A stretch of DNA of 14,739 nt, taken from the NCBI GenBank assembly GCA_964394085.1, contig CAYMWF010000110.1, positions 1-14,739 on the forward strand, written 5' to 3'. A program made the position numbers and the translations under genes. Positions 13,985-14,739 of the stretch are shown here, piece after piece. Below the pieces are notes generated by a model. The model had not been told where the DNA came from, searched no databases, and worked only from the letters and a program-made list of their open reading frames with translations. Source of the DNA: CAYMWF01 sp964394085 [NCBI: uncultured Gemmatimonadota bacterium]. Lineage in GTDB: Bacteria > GCA-2686955 > CAYMWF01. Position 1 is the stretch's first letter; the number at the start of each line of letters is the position of its first letter.

Positions 13985-14014
13985 ATCGTAATTGCGACGA
14001 CGCCTTAATGTCAA
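13985..14014 (-). promoter_or_regulatory. Promoter of gmhB
   Basis: On the minus strand TTGACA (14014-14009) and TACGAT (13990-13985) are separated by 18 bases, giving a leader of about 45 bases before the GTG at 13932. CCTTAATG (14003-14010) overlaps the -35 on the other strand and is shared with the candidate operator at 14129-14136, a weak hint of common control. Confidence 0.6.
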
Positions 14015-14091
14015 CAAGGTAGTTCGAAACTTGATAAGGCTTGTCGCTGGTTTGGGTATCCTCCGGGTTAAAAAAAGATTAAGAAAACAGC

Positions 14092-14120
14092 TTGACAAAC
14101 CGAAAAATATATAATAGGAT
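14092..14120 (+). promoter_or_regulatory. Promoter of the Rrf2-family regulator gene
   Basis: TTGACA (14092-14097) and TAGGAT (14115-14120) are separated by 17 bases, with A-rich sequence upstream from 14070. Start of transcription is expected near 14127, so the leader to the chosen ATG at 14231 is about 100 bases. The rest of the 13933-14230 gap holds the opposing gmhB promoter and no other gene I can support. Confidence 0.65.
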
Positions 14121-14126
14121 TTAAAA

Positions 14127-14140
14127 GACCTTAATGGTCC
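14127..14140 (+). promoter_or_regulatory. Candidate operator GACC-TTAAT-GGTC
   Basis: GACC (14127-14130) and GGTC (14136-14139) form a perfect inverted repeat around TTAAT, right at the predicted transcription start. TTAATGGTCC (14131-14140) is repeated exactly at the spoVG promoter. Rrf2 proteins often repress their own genes by binding at the promoter, so this may be the autoregulatory site. That is inference; no consensus for this regulator is known to me. Confidence 0.4.
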
Positions 14141-14230
14141 GATATAAGAATGACGGATAACCAGACAGGAGGTCGGGTAAGGGTCGAAACAGGATGGTCA
14201 CTTTCGAGCGAACCGGTCAGTGGAGTAGAG

Positions 14231-14680
14231 ATGAAAATATCGAGGAAAGCCAGTTATGCGGTGAGAGCGCTTGCATACCTTGCCAGGAATGAAGAAAAGA
14301 GCAGAGAGAGATTTCTCGTTGCCGAGGTTTCAGCTGCCGTTGACATCCCGCGGAGTTTTCTTGCGAAAATATTCCAGGATCTTTCGAAATCGAGAATCGT
14401 CAACTCACGCAGGGGGGCCGGCGGTGGTTTTTATCTTTCCAGGTCGCCGTCCGAGATAACAATCAGGGATGTTGTTGAAAGTCTGGAAGGAGAAATTGCG
14501 GTCCGGGACTGCATTGCTGATTCTCAAGCATGCGACTATGAAGGAAATTGCTCATTAAAAAGTGTCTGGATGGAAGCGCAGGAGAAATTTCTGGATGTTC
14601 TGGCAGGTAAAACCATTGGCGAACTTGCCGACTCACCCGGTAAATGGCGCGAAGTTCCGAACGAGTCAAAAAGAGGCTGA
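14231..14680 (+). CDS. Rrf2/IscR-family transcription regulator with Fe-S-type cysteines
   Basis: Rrf2 proteins are winged-helix dimers that sense iron-sulfur status, nitric oxide, redox or cysteine. From ATG 14231 the protein has 149 residues and begins MKISRKASYAVRAL, the standard Rrf2 N-terminus; the frame is open from 14150 but those 27 extra codons are not family-like. A GGAG ribosome site precedes 14231. The recognition region includes IPRSFLAKIFQDLSKSRIV (39-57) and the wing motif SRRGAGGGFYLSR (59-71). Cysteines C94, C101 and C107 (C-X6-C-X5-C) lie where IscR has C-X5-C-X5-C, so a bound Fe-S cluster is likely. TIGEL (128-132) matches the family end. The gene has its own promoter with an inverted repeat at its start site. 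Its targets are unknown. Confidence 0.9.
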   Translation: MKISRKASYAVRALAYLARNEEKSRERFLVAEVSAAVDIPRSFLAKIFQDLSKSRIVNSRRGAGGGFYLSRSPSEITIRDVVESLEGEIAVRDCIADSQACDYEGNCSLKSVWMEAQEKFLDVLAGKTIGELADSPGKWREVPNESKRG

Positions 14681-14682
14681 AA

Positions 14683-14727
14683 ATGGTAACTGTCAAAAAT
14701 TTTATGAAAAGCGATGAAAGAGTTTAA
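14683..14727 (+). CDS. Possible 14-codon ORF after the Rrf2 gene
   Basis: ATG at 14683 is two bases after the regulator's stop and follows AAGAGG at normal spacing. The frame ends at TAA 14725-14727 after 14 codons. It may be a leader peptide, or simply the coupling point for the next gene, which could start at the ATG at 14714 in another frame. There is no homology evidence for such a short peptide. Confidence 0.2.
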   Translation: MVTVKNFMKSDERV

Positions 14728-14739
14728 TCAAAGTGACTG
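14714..14739 (+). CDS. Possible 5' end of a gene running off the window
   Basis: ATG at 14714 opens a frame (MKEFNQSD) that is still open at the right edge. It overlaps the 14-codon ORF and has only a weak purine-rich stretch upstream. Eight codons are too few for identification; a GTG at 14733 is another possible start. Confidence 0.2.

Noticed and set aside
14150-14230. N-terminal extension of the Rrf2 protein from ATG 14150
   Set aside because: Rrf2 proteins begin at the MK(I/L)S motif, found at 14231 with a ribosome site; the extra 27 codons are not family-like.

Overview
The window (14,739 bases) looks like chromosomal core DNA from a Gram-negative (diderm) bacterium. A D,D-heptose-bisphosphate phosphatase, an ArnD-type lipid-sugar deformylase and a possible LPS-kinase remnant all suggest a lipopolysaccharide-bearing outer membrane. 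The DUF2232 and DUF3098-like small proteins, the pyrophosphate-driven pump and the gene order would fit a poorly sampled FCB-type or related candidate phylum. That placement is an inference, not something the sequence proves. I see no insertion sequences, phage genes or CRISPR arrays.

Layout. (1) 1-2166, minus strand: a glycosyltransferase followed directly by an ArnD-like deformylase cut by the left edge. (2) 2167-2468: a divergent promoter region with one good sigma-70-type promoter on each strand. (3) 2469-5127, plus strand: spoVG, prs, rplY/ctc and pth. This is the Bacillus spoVG-glmU-prs-ctc-pth order without glmU, and a terminator-like hairpin sits just before prs. (4) 5128-5318: a hairpin-rich leader before hppA, a membrane pyrophosphatase predicted to be K+-dependent and Na+-pumping. 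(5) 7370-9915: rpsF, rpsR, a DUF2232 membrane protein, rplI and a BFN (DUF151) nuclease-family protein. (6) 10051-12530: a secreted type-1 periplasmic-binding-fold protein, larE and a two-helix membrane protein, all overlapping or tightly packed. (7) 12559-12635, minus strand: tRNA-Val(UAC) with its own promoter. (8) 12823-13475: what looks like a decayed kinase gene. (9) 13372-13932, minus strand: gmhB. (10) 14231-14680: an Rrf2/IscR-type Fe-S regulator, then the likely start of another gene at the right edge.

The most unusual observation concerns rpsF and rpsR. Neither has an ATG, GTG or TTG start that keeps its conserved N-terminus. Both appear to start at ATC, in the same hexamer ATCAGA, and each has a strong Shine-Dalgarno sequence at normal spacing. 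rpsR (8041-8265) is therefore easy to miss in ORF calling and rpsF is easily called about seven codons short. S6 also carries an encoded acidic tail of about 100 residues built partly from a 12-base tandem repeat.

A second regulatory lead is the identical 10-mer TTAATGGTCC just downstream of the -10 of two promoters, those of spoVG and of the Rrf2 regulator gene. Both promoters also have a perfect TTGACA and an upstream A-tract.
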